This document shows, piece after piece, positions 13,177 through 20,535 of a DNA stretch of 41,114 bases (positions are counted from its first letter, which is position 1; each line of letters begins with the position of its first letter). The notes under the pieces were generated by a model. The model saw only the letters and a list, made by a program, of their open reading frames with translations, was not told the origin of the DNA and made no database searches. A program made the position numbers and the translations under genes. Source of the stretch: a virus; the IMG/VR virus record IMGVR_UViG_3300030000_000287, positions 1-41,114 of that record; one strand, given 5' to 3'.

Positions 13177-15933
13177 ATGAATAAACAAGTAAAAATGTAT
13201 TGTGTAAAATTAGGATTAGTTAGAAATGATGAAGAAAAAGAATTAGGTAATAAAAGAAATAAACTTAAACAAAGAAAATATAAATTTAGGGAAAGATATT
13301 CAAATGCAATAAAAAAAGGATTAAAAACAGAAAACTGGACTGAAGAATGTAGTGAAATATTTAAAGAGAGAATAAAAAATAGTAAATATTATTCACAAAT
13401 TGAAAAAGACTTGAGGCAAGTTAAAAAAGATATCCATGATTTGTATGTAAAAAATAAAGATTTAGATAGAAGTGTTAAATCTGAGAATATAAGAACAAAA
13501 GATATAATTGCCATAGGTGATAATAACTTAGTTAGGACATTAGGACTTGGATTAGGTACTTTTACAGATAAAATTATAACTGTTAAAGTTGGTGATATGG
13601 ATGATTTGATAATTAAAAAAATAATAAAAGATGGGTTGAAAGTTGATGATAAATCTTATATCTTTTTCACTGCTGGAGCAGGACAAACTAGGCAAAAGAA
13701 GTTCATGATGATTTTAAAGGATGTTTGGGATATATGTGAAAAAGCGTTAATGTGTGGTTTAAGTATTAAAGAACTTAATAAAAAAGGTTCATTAAATATT
13801 TCGAAGTTCCTTGCTTATTTAAGTTTAAATAATAGTGGATCAACTATATGGGGTGATGGATTTGATATAGATAAATGTATTGTGGTGGATGATTTTGAAA
13901 CAATGGTAAGTGCGACAGTAGATTATATTAGTAGAGAAACTAATAAAGTAGAAAAAACAATAGAGTTTGAAAGAAATGGTAAAAAAGTAACACAAAAAAG
14001 AAAATCTGATGTTGCTGAATGGAATATAATTAAAGGTAAAACAATGGATGTACCAGTACCACATTTTGATGGATTAGGTATCATGTTGCCAACATTAAGC
14101 AAAAAGAATATACAAGTTCGTTGCCCGTGGATAAAGGGGTTACTAACACCATTTAATTTTACTAAGTATATTGAAGAAAAAGGTTATAGCACAAAAGTTA
14201 CTGATATTTATGATAATGAATGGGATCTTATAGAAGATGATGTTCAGATAATTTTTACAAAGTCACAATTTAAGCTATGGAGCTTTTATAAAGATTGGGA
14301 GGATTATAAAAATAATTTTAAAGAATATAATTGCACAGCTAATATTTGTATGCAGGATGAAGACGAATATAAAGATATGGATATAAATTATCAAATGCTT
14401 CAACAATTAGTTAATATGTCAGATAAACAAATTGAAATTCTTTGTAAGGACTTTAAAGAGTTGATTAAAAAAGTACATAGTGACAGAAAATCTCAATTAG
14501 AGTTCTTAAAGGCAACAAATAAAAATGAACATAGAAATAATTTTCAAGAAGCTTTGAGAATATACCCAGAAATGCTTACAAGTGCTTATGTAAAAGATAA
14601 AATTTCTAAAACAATCACTAAAGCTAAAAAAGAAGCATGTAGCGGTAAAATAAGAATAAAAAATAGTAGAAGAGTTTTTATTCTTAGTGATCCAACAGCA
14701 TTTGCAGATTGGTTGTTTGGTGGTATCGAAGTACCAGAAGGCTATTTAAAAGATAATGAGGTTTACTGTAATTTATATAAAAAAGAGACTAAATTAGACA
14801 TTTTAAGAAGTCCAAGCTTATCATTTGAACATGTTATAAGAACTAATGTGAGAGCAACTAAAGGTGAATATAAATGGTTTAATACAAATGGAATTTATAC
14901 AAGCACACATGATGTAATTTCTAAGGTATTAAATTTTGATGTCGATGGAGATGAAGCACTCATTTTGGTAACAGATTGGATAATTGCTTTAGCTGAAGAA
15001 ATGATTAAAAAATATGATATTCACCCTATATATTTTGAAATGGATAAAGCAGGAGCAAAAGAAATAAATGGCGATAATATTGTAGAAAGTTTATTGTTCG
15101 TTTACCATAAGGCAAATATAGGTAAGGTTAGTAACACATTGACTAGAATTTGGAATAATGAAAATCCAATGCAATATTATGATATTATGCAAAAATTATG
15201 TGCACATAATAATGATGTAATAGATTCGGCAAAAACATTATCAATAAAAAAATTACCGAGTGATATAAAGGAAATTATTAAAAATGATAAATATCCTTAT
15301 TTCTTTCAATATGCAAAAAATAAAAAAGAATTACAATGTAAACAAATAAGTAATAGTGTAATGGATAGACTTTGCAAAAGTATAGAAAATATTAAAAATA
15401 CAAAATTTGATTATTCACAAGGTTTTGGAGCATTTAGAATGAAAACATTGATGTTTAATCAATATAATATTGATATTAATAAAGATGCAATAACTAAATA
15501 TTTAGAATTAGAAGAAGATACAACTGATAAAATTGATGAATACGCAAGAGAATTTGAAAATGAAGATGAAGAAGACATGAAGAAAACAGACTTTAAAGGA
15601 ATGTTTTATGAGACAGCAAGGAAAGATTTTGAACAATGGGCAGAGAATAATAATATAGAAATACTAGATGTGATTGATAGCATAATAAAATATACCTATA
15701 AAACAAATAGCTTGCATATGGCTTTTTTATGGAATGTTTTTGGACAAGAAATAATTAATAATATCAATATTAATATAAAGAAACCTTTAGATGATGGTTA
15801 TATGATATGTGAAGACTGTGGTAAGAGAGTAAAAAGAGAAGCAAATAATCAGCTAAGATGTAAAAAATGTGCTAGTAAAAAGAGTCATAAAAAATTAGAA
15901 AGGGATTCTGAAAAATCGTCTAAGATGGCTTGA
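13177..15933 (+). CDS. Single-subunit RNA polymerase of the YonO/QDE-1 (DbDGD) superfamily
   Basis: 918 residues from ATG 13177 (AAGGAAGG 12 bases upstream); upstream in-frame ATGs at 13084/13090 read through the structured leader and are less likely. Landmarks of the two-barrel RNA polymerase fold shared by eukaryotic RdRPs and phage YonO appear in order. FFTAGAGQTRQKK (163-175) resembles the FF..S.sQ.R motif. QVRCPWIKGLL (313-323) resembles QIRxxxxKG. ILRSPSLSF (R544-S-P) precedes IYTSTHDVISKVLNF. The catalytic Mg-binding loop is D588-V-D-G-D592. A C-terminal zinc ribbon (C878xxC881 ... C895xxC898) may contact nucleic acid. YonO of phage SPbeta is a DNA-dependent RNA polymerase transcribing late genes, and the same role is inferred here. 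A role in making primers is an alternative, since no primase was found. Confidence 0.85.
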   Translation: MNKQVKMYCVKLGLVRNDEEKELGNKRNKLKQRKYKFRERYSNAIKKGLKTENWTEECSEIFKERIKNSKYYSQIEKDLRQVKKDIHDLYVKNKDLDRSVKSENIRTKDIIAIGDNNLVRTLGLGLGTFTDKIITVKVGDMDDLIIKKIIKDGLKVDDKSYIFFTAGAGQTRQKKFMMILKDVWDICEKALMCGLSIKELNKKGSLNISKFLAYLSLNNSGSTIWGDGFDIDKCIVVDDFETMVSATVDYISRETNKVEKTIEFERNGKKVTQKRKSDVAEWNIIKGKTMDVPVPHFDGLGIMLPTLSKKNIQVRCPWIKGLLTPFNFTKYIEEKGYSTKVTDIYDNEWDLIEDDVQIIFTKSQFKLWSFYKDWEDYKNNFKEYNCTANICMQDEDEYKDMDINYQMLQQLVNMSDKQIEILCKDFKELIKKVHSDRKSQLEFLKATNKNEHRNNFQEALRIYPEMLTSAYVKDKISKTITKAKKEACSGKIRIKNSRRVFILSDPTAFADWLFGGIEVPEGYLKDNEVYCNLYKKETKLDILRSPSLSFEHVIRTNVRATKGEYKWFNTNGIYTSTHDVISKVLNFDVDGDEALILVTDWIIALAEEMIKKYDIHPIYFEMDKAGAKEINGDNIVESLLFVYHKANIGKVSNTLTRIWNNENPMQYYDIMQKLCAHNNDVIDSAKTLSIKKLPSDIKEIIKNDKYPYFFQYAKNKKELQCKQISNSVMDRLCKSIENIKNTKFDYSQGFGAFRMKTLMFNQYNIDINKDAITKYLELEEDTTDKIDEYAREFENEDEEDMKKTDFKGMFYETARKDFEQWAENNNIEILDVIDSIIKYTYKTNSLHMAFLWNVFGQEIINNININIKKPLDDGYMICEDCGKRVKREANNQLRCKKCASKKSHKKLERDSEKSSKMA

Positions 15934-16116
15934 ATAAAGGCTTGAGAGGTTATATGAAGAAAAAAATATTTTTTATAAATATGCTGTAAATGGCTTGTAC
16001 ACTAAGCTGAGAGCATATTTACAAATTACTAAGATGGATAGAGGGAGACCTCGTAATAAATCAGTAAGGTTTTGAACTTACACAAGGGTAGGATGAATAA
16101 TACTATCTTATCCTTA
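15934..16116 (+). other. Structured 3' flank of the RNA polymerase gene
   Basis: TAAATATGCT (15976-15985) pairs perfectly with AGCATATTTA (16012-16021). GAGG-GAGA-CCTC (16041-16052) is a GNRA-capped hairpin whose 12-base core 16042-16053 is identical to 3599-3610 and is followed in both places by TAATA. AAGGGTAGGAT (16084-16094) pairs over 11 positions with ATCTTATCCTT (16105-16115), two of them G-U. None has a T tract, so this is not a simple terminator. Confidence 0.5.
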
Positions 16117-16246
16117 AATGTGTATTTTGAATTTACTTATTTTTTATCAGATATAAATTATTATTTCTATATCAAACTAATTATATCATACTTTTTTATA
16201 TAAGCAATATGTTTTGTGAAAATAATGCAAATAAATTTATAGATAG

Positions 16247-16376
16247 GCAGTATATCTGCTGATTCCTTTTTATAATTTATTTTAATTTATTTGGTGGATG
16301 GATAGTTGAGTATTCAATTGTCTGTCTATCCATAGGTTTATTTGCAATCTGCATGATGATGTGCAGTGATTCCTTT
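16247..16376 (+). repeat. Repeated hairpin-plus-TGATTCCTTT element in a leader
   Basis: Two copies of a small module: GCAG-tatat-CTGC (16247-16259) followed at once by TGATTCCTTT (16260-16269), and CTGCA...TGCAG (16349-16366) followed at once by TGATTCCTTT (16367-16376). Between them ATGGATAG (16298-16305) pairs perfectly with CTATCCAT (16326-16333). The arrangement is upstream of the 16446 gene. It could be a tandem regulatory RNA, a protein-binding site, or paired promoters of the phage polymerase. Confidence 0.5.
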
Positions 16377-16445
16377 GTACGGATTTACTTCATTAAAAAT
16401 TATTATTATATGGTTATGCTACCAAGAAGGCAGAAGGAGAAGATT

Positions 16446-17129
16446 ATGAGTAAATTATCAAATAAGGAAATTAAGGAACTATTGAAGAACATCGAAGTAC
16501 AATTAAATGTACATGAACCTTGGGATGAAGAATTTTGGATTTACAAATTAGAATTATCTAAAGGTGAAATTACTTGCAAAATTTATGATGATAAATGGTT
16601 AGAGTATGTAATTAAAATTGAAGCAGCCGAAGATGTAATTAATATTTTAAAAGGGTTTATCTCATATTTATACAACAATGAAATAAATCACAGGCAATCA
16701 TTTATTAAAGGATCTGATGCTTTTAATAGAAGGAAAATAAAATCACTAGCAACATGGAGTAGTCGAGAAAATGAAGCTAAATGTAAAGATATTCAAGACG
16801 AAATGGTTGCAAGATTTAATATTGCTAAAAAAGTAAAATCAGAATTAGAAAGATATAAAAGATGGGTTTCAGATTTTTATGGGGTTTTAAATATATTAGT
16901 CCCATTTTACAAATCTGCGGAAATACATCAAGCTATATGGAAGAATTTAAAAGAGTTTAATATTGAAGATGTTGGTGTTACATATGTAAATGATACAGTT
17001 CATATTACTATTTTTGACAATGAAAAAGAAGAAATAAAGGACAGTTTTAAAATAATAGTAGATTCTTATAGTAATACTGGAATGACAGTTAATAATGCAA
17101 TACAACAAATTAGAAAGATGGTGGCTTAA
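16446..17129 (+). CDS. Hypothetical phage protein (227 aa)
   Basis: The start is set at ATG 16446 with AGAAGGAGAAG directly upstream; longer in-frame starts fall inside the repeated leader elements. Soluble, charged and mostly helical, with a WDEEFWIYKLELSKGEITCK stretch near the N-terminus. No family was recognised. It is coupled to the next gene by a two-base gap and shares the long leader after the RNA polymerase, so it may be an accessory or first target of that polymerase. Confidence 0.6.
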   Translation: MSKLSNKEIKELLKNIEVQLNVHEPWDEEFWIYKLELSKGEITCKIYDDKWLEYVIKIEAAEDVINILKGFISYLYNNEINHRQSFIKGSDAFNRRKIKSLATWSSRENEAKCKDIQDEMVARFNIAKKVKSELERYKRWVSDFYGVLNILVPFYKSAEIHQAIWKNLKEFNIEDVGVTYVNDTVHITIFDNEKEEIKDSFKIIVDSYSNTGMTVNNAIQQIRKMVA

Positions 17130-17131
17130 TT

Positions 17132-17434
17132 ATGTGTAATAAAGAAATGATAAATAAAATGGTTCGTGGAGAATTAACATGCACGGAAGCATATGAATTG
17201 GAAAATAGATTGTATACTCGTAGTGAGAAACAGATAATTGAAGATTTGAAGGAATTACCATTTGAAAGTCTTTTAAATACAAGAGATTGTATAGAAAGTG
17301 GAATAGAGAATAATCCAGAATTGGACAAAGAAGAAGTTAGAAAAAGTCTAAGATATTTAGAAACTGCAATTTCAGAGAGAGTTGATGAAATGATTAGTGC
17401 AGAAAAACAAGTAAAAGAAATATTATGTACTTAA
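17132..17434 (+). CDS. Hypothetical small helical protein (100 aa)
   Basis: ATG at 17132, two bases after the preceding stop, with GATGGTGG in the end of that gene as ribosome-binding site. Predominantly helical and acidic (EAYELENRLYTRSEKQIIED). No family was recognised. It is the last gene of the early/middle rightward run; a strong terminator follows. Confidence 0.6.
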   Translation: MCNKEMINKMVRGELTCTEAYELENRLYTRSEKQIIEDLKELPFESLLNTRDCIESGIENNPELDKEEVRKSLRYLETAISERVDEMISAEKQVKEILCT

Positions 17435-17447
17435 ATAATTAATGAGC

Positions 17448-17490
17448 AAAGCACCTAACCTTGGTCGGATGGGGTGCTTTTTATTTTTTA
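17448..17490 (+). terminator. Strong terminator closing the early/middle operon
   Basis: AAAGCACC (17448-17455) pairs with GGTGCTTT (17473-17480), followed by TTATTTTTT. It lies at the convergent end of the leftward gene 17481-17669, overlapping its stop codon. Confidence 0.9.
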
Positions 17491-17669
17491 GAATAGTTTT
17501 TCTTATAATAATCTATTATACTAGCCATTCCGAAAGGTACGAGTCCAATAGGTAGAATAGCATCTTTGAAGTTATTTGAAAATATATTATAAAGTGCAAA
17601 GCCAGCATCTATGATTGTAACTACGATTAGTATTTTAAAAGCTATATTTTGTATTTTTGATGACTTCAT
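17481..17669 (-). CDS. Small membrane protein (62 aa), leftward
   Basis: ATG at 17667-17669 with GGAGG seven bases upstream. Two hydrophobic segments (about residues 9-30, NIAFKILIVVTIIDAGFALY; and about 33-49, ILPIGLVPFGMAS) end in a Lys-rich tail, predicting a two-pass inner-membrane protein. It is one of only two leftward phage genes. An isolated orientation within a lytic operon is typical for a moron expressed in the lysogen, for example a superinfection-exclusion or membrane-modifying protein; this is inference from placement and size. Confidence 0.7.
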   Translation of the reverse strand: MKSSKIQNIAFKILIVVTIIDAGFALYNIFSNNFKDAILPIGLVPFGMASIIDYYKKNYSKK

Positions 17670-17768
17670 TTTGTACCTCCAAGAAAAGAATAATAATACT
17701 AATTTTAACATTCATATAGAAAAAAATCTATTATTTAATTATATATTGTAATGGGTTCTCCAGCCCAA

Positions 17769-17875
17769 ATTTTAGGTATATAGAGCCACTTAGTTAATTC
17801 TAGGTGGTTTTATTATATCCAAAATATTTTGGAGAGCTGATTAGAGTATATAAGACAAAATTATATACCTAAAAT
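17769..17875 (+). promoter_or_regulatory. Large inverted-repeat leader in front of the Rha gene
   Basis: A perfect 14-base inverted repeat, ATTTTAGGTATATA (17769-17782) with its complement at 17862-17875, brackets two further elements. One is a 10-bp terminator-like hairpin (17784-17809, two G-U pairs) followed by T residues; the other is a perfect 16-base palindrome TCCAAAATATTTTGGA (17818-17833). The right arm ends 10 bases before the GGAGGT ribosome-binding site of the Rha gene. The nesting fits a switchable leader (attenuator or sequestering stem) or a pair of operators in the divergent region shared with the leftward membrane protein. Confidence 0.55.
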
Positions 17876-17900
17876 AATTAAAAATGGAGGTGTTGCTATA

Positions 17901-18620
17901 ATGAGCAATACAGTATTAAAAATTTTAAAAGGACAAACTTTAGGCAGTAGAGAAGTGGCTGAAATGATGGGAAAGGAACACAAATCAGTATTAAGAATGA
18001 TTGATGGTTCAGCAGATGGAAAGGATGTAGGAATAAAGCCAACTTTGGAAAGAGCGAATTTCGTGCTATCTAAATATTTCATTGAATCTACTTACAAATC
18101 AGGTACTAGAGAATATAAATGTTATTTAGTCACTAAAATGGGTTGTGAATTACTAGGAAATAAATTACAAGGTGAAAGAGGTATTTTATTTTCAGCTAAG
18201 TATGTTGAAAAATTCAATGAATTGGAAAGTACTATCGCACAAGTAGATAGAACTGTTAAAACTAAAGGCAAATTAAGTGAATCTGACTGGAATAAAATAC
18301 AAAATAAATCAATTTATCTAACAGAAGAAATCCATGATAGAAAATCATTAAGAAAATATATAAGGAATTATGATCCGATGAAACTCGACGAATGTATAGA
18401 TACTATAGCAGAAATGACAATTAAAATGAAAGGGTCTATAAAACATGAGTTGTTGGATGTAGCAATAAAAGAACTGAAAACTATAGATGATGGACTTATG
18501 AAAGATACTATCAAAAATACTTTTATAAAGGACACAGCAACGGAAGGTATTATTATACTTCAAGATGTTAAGATTGGGAAATTCAAGAAAAGAATAAAAG
18601 CTTTAGAACAAGCAATGTAA
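17901..18620 (+). CDS. Rha-family phage regulatory protein (pRha)
   Basis: 239 residues; ATG at 17901 behind GGAGGTG. The N-terminal half is the Rha domain (PF09669): SREVAEMMGKEHKSVLRMID, then NFVLSKYFIESTYKSGTREY, then YLVTKMGCELLGNKLQGERG and FSAKYVEKFNELE. The C-terminal half (about 115-239) is helical and acidic without a recognised KilA-C or ORF6C domain. Rha proteins in temperate phages act as regulators or antirepressors that interfere with growth in the wrong host state. Here, with a non-cleavable repressor, an antirepressor function would make sense (inference). The unusual leader implies tight control. Confidence 0.85.
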   Translation: MSNTVLKILKGQTLGSREVAEMMGKEHKSVLRMIDGSADGKDVGIKPTLERANFVLSKYFIESTYKSGTREYKCYLVTKMGCELLGNKLQGERGILFSAKYVEKFNELESTIAQVDRTVKTKGKLSESDWNKIQNKSIYLTEEIHDRKSLRKYIRNYDPMKLDECIDTIAEMTIKMKGSIKHELLDVAIKELKTIDDGLMKDTIKNTFIKDTATEGIIILQDVKIGKFKKRIKALEQAM

Positions 18621-18629
18621 GGTACATAG

Positions 18630-18675
18630 GGATATAAAATATTTTTCTTGGCAGTTGATATTTTATATCCATCTT
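18630..18675 (+). terminator. Long hairpin after the Rha gene
   Basis: GGATATAAAATAT (18630-18642) pairs perfectly with ATATTTTATATCC (18658-18670) around a 15-base loop; the tail ATCTT is weak. Downstream, ATAACC/GGTTAT forms another small hairpin just before the next gene (about 18752-18770). Confidence 0.5.
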
Positions 18676-18789
18676 CATATTAATTATAACAAAAAGCAAG
18701 TGGTTTGTATATAGAAATTTAGAAAAAATCAAAATAAATATTAAGTGGATAACCGACTAAACAGGTTATTGTAAAAGAAGGGAACAACA

Positions 18790-19362
18790 ATGAATAAAAA
18801 CAAAATTACAGGAATTTATATGATTAAATGCACTCAAACAAAGAGATTCAGAATCGGTGGAGCAACAGATATAATGAAAAGATTTTCAAATTACAAAAGC
18901 AGGTTATCTTCAGGATTAGGGAATGAAAGAATGGTTGAAGATGTTGTGAATTATGGTTTGGATAGCTTTGAATTTATTGTATTAGAAGAGTGTTCTGTGG
19001 AAGATTTATTCAAATTAGAATCTAAGTATATGAATTTATATAGCGATTGTCTAAAAGATGGATATAACAGTAATAGAGTTAGAAAAAGAGAGAAATTTAT
19101 TAGGAATTTAGATGAACAAAGAGAGTATAAGGAAAAGAGAAGTAAGATAACTTCAGGAGAACTTAATGGACATTGTACAGTCTTGGATCAAGAAAAAGCT
19201 AATGAAATTTTATGGTTAAAGCTTAACACTAAAATGAAATATAAAGATATAGCTGAATTGTATGGTACTACTGGAAATATGGTTAGTAGAATTATGAAAG
19301 ATAGATGGATGCAAAGTATCCCAGTAATGCCTGTTAATTTTATTGAAAGTGAGGTAATGTAA
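18790..19362 (+). CDS. GIY-YIG family endonuclease with HTH-like tail
   Basis: 190 residues; ATG at 18790 after AAGAAGGGAA. The GIY-YIG domain is at residues 6-85: G8-I-Y10, then R21-I-G23 where most members have Y-I-G, the conserved Arg R31, and the metal-binding Glu E77 (LFKLESKYMNLY). The C-terminal region contains a helix-turn-helix-like DNA-binding module (KYKDIAELYGTTGNMVSRIM), as in free-standing homing endonucleases. The Y-to-R change in the second half-motif is unusual and may reduce activity. It is likely a mobile selfish gene inserted between Rha and the next genes. Confidence 0.82.
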   Translation: MNKNKITGIYMIKCTQTKRFRIGGATDIMKRFSNYKSRLSSGLGNERMVEDVVNYGLDSFEFIVLEECSVEDLFKLESKYMNLYSDCLKDGYNSNRVRKREKFIRNLDEQREYKEKRSKITSGELNGHCTVLDQEKANEILWLKLNTKMKYKDIAELYGTTGNMVSRIMKDRWMQSIPVMPVNFIESEVM

Positions 19363-19613
19363 TGATAATTAAAGAAAAATTAGCTAAGCATTTAAATATT
19401 GTAACTTTAGGATGTTGGACAGGAGTATTTTTATCAGTTATTTTCCAAGATTTAAATGCTAATGCTCTAAGGGAAATAGCAGTTGGATCGTGTTTTGTAG
19501 TTATAATTGATTTAATTTTCGATATGTTAGAAAATAGAGATAAAAGAATTAGAAGAAAAGTAACGTTGGAATATGTTGTTAATGAAACTGATGATAAGCA
19601 AGGTGAAGAGTGA
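19362..19613 (+). CDS. Small membrane protein (83 aa)
   Basis: Starts inside the stop of the endonuclease (TAATG overlap), so it is translationally coupled. Two hydrophobic segments (IVTLGCWTGVFLSVIF and EIAVGSCFVVIIDLIFDML) are followed by a charged tail (RDKRIRRKV ... DDKQGEE). Length and topology recall class II holins, but the position, far upstream of the tail genes and without an endolysin, argues against assigning that function. Confidence 0.6.
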   Translation: MIIKEKLAKHLNIVTLGCWTGVFLSVIFQDLNANALREIAVGSCFVVIIDLIFDMLENRDKRIRRKVTLEYVVNETDDKQGEE

Positions 19614-19972
19614 TGGGAAAGTACAATAATAAGAAAACATACATAGGTGATTTGAAGTTTGATAGTAAATTAGAAGCAGATTATCATACATATTTACAAG
19701 ATAATAAAGAAGAATTAGGTATTTGTAAGATTGAATTACAAGTACCTTTTCTATTAACTGATACAATTCATTATCATGATAAAACATATAGGAAGTCTCA
19801 ATATAAAGCAGATTTTGTTATTACATATAATAATGGATTGATTGAAGTTATAGATACAAAAGGATTTGAAACTACTGTATTTATTCTAAAAAGAAAAATA
19901 TTACTGGATAAATATAAGGATATTAATTTTTGGTGTATAAAGAAAGTTAAGGGTCAATGGATTAAATATTAA
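19613..19972 (+). CDS. DUF1064 family protein, PD-(D/E)XK nuclease-like
   Basis: 119 residues from ATG 19613 (overlapping the previous stop as TGATGG; a GTG at 19610 is an alternative). It matches the phage family DUF1064: NKKTYIGDLKFDSKLEADYHTYL, FELQVPF-like KIELQVPFLLTD, then YKADFVI and EVIDTKGFETTVFILKRKIL. D67 and D81-T-K83 form the PD-(D/E)XK pattern, with E21 as a likely additional metal ligand. Members occur in replication/recombination modules of Gram-positive phages and are suspected resolvase-like nucleases. Confidence 0.82.
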   Translation: MGKYNNKKTYIGDLKFDSKLEADYHTYLQDNKEELGICKIELQVPFLLTDTIHYHDKTYRKSQYKADFVITYNNGLIEVIDTKGFETTVFILKRKILLDKYKDINFWCIKKVKGQWIKY

Positions 19973-20014
19973 TTACAGTATTAAAATGGAGCACTATACT
20001 AAAGATAATAAAAA

Positions 20015-20023
20015 TGTTATAAT
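20015..20023 (+). promoter_or_regulatory. Extended -10 promoter element
   Basis: TGTTATAAT (TGn plus consensus TATAAT) 34 bases before the gene at 20058; the -35 region (TATACT) is poor, as expected for an extended -10 promoter. Confidence 0.5.
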
Positions 20024-20057
20024 ATTCAAGTAATTATATTATTGGGAGGTGAGATTT

Positions 20058-20450
20058 ATGATAGATCATAAGCAAATCGATTTAGATAATGATATGCCAG
20101 ATTTGAGAGAGATATTAGAAGACCATGATTTACTTAGATATAGATATTTTATCACGATAGGAGACATAAGAGATCGTGATGTAAAATATTATAAGATAGA
20201 AGATGAAGAAGTTGAAAAACAATATTCAGAAACATGTGAAGATATGTCTAGACATATGCAAAATGCAGAAATAAAAATATTAACCAATGGTAAGATTATA
20301 TTAACGTATAAATATGAAGGGCATAAACCTTATGAATGCCAGTATGAAAATAATAGAGATTGGATAATTAAAGATACTAATTTTAACTTATGGTTAGAGA
20401 AAAGAATAATTGAAGTTATTAATAAAAGGAATAATTACTATTTAGATTAA
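20058..20450 (+). CDS. Hypothetical phage protein (130 aa)
   Basis: Start set at ATG 20058, 8 bases after GGGAGGT; the in-frame GTG at 20049 lies in that site. Strongly charged, no membrane segment, ends NKRNNYYLD. No family was recognised. It is a single-gene unit with its own extended -10 promoter and a terminator. Confidence 0.6.
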   Translation: MIDHKQIDLDNDMPDLREILEDHDLLRYRYFITIGDIRDRDVKYYKIEDEEVEKQYSETCEDMSRHMQNAEIKILTNGKIILTYKYEGHKPYECQYENNRDWIIKDTNFNLWLEKRIIEVINKRNNYYLD

Positions 20451-20454
20451 AATT

Positions 20455-20486
20455 AAGAACTCTATTGATTTAGGGTTCTTTTATTA
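20455..20486 (+). terminator. Terminator
   Basis: AAGAACTCTA (20455-20464) pairs with TAGGGTTCTT (20471-20480), one G-U, followed by TTATTATG. The tail CTTTTATTATG-like sequence is shared with two other terminators in the window. Confidence 0.85.
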
Positions 20487-20504
20487 TGATAATTTGTAGA
20501 ATTA

Positions 20505-20513
20505 TGGTATAAT
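20505..20513 (+). promoter_or_regulatory. Extended -10 promoter element
   Basis: TGGTATAAT directly after the preceding terminator and 23 bases before the ATG at 20536; there is no good -35, matching the arrangement at 20015. Confidence 0.5.
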
Positions 20514-20535
20514 TGCCAATGGGGTGATTATATTA

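Noticed and set aside
12742-16116. Group II intron or retron hosting the 13177-15933 gene
   Set aside because: The encoded protein has no reverse-transcriptase motif (no YxDD) and instead carries DbDGD polymerase motifs; no intron boundary consensus was seen.
19362-19613. Holin
   Set aside because: Size and topology fit, but there is no endolysin neighbour and the position before the packaging genes is atypical; left as a membrane protein.
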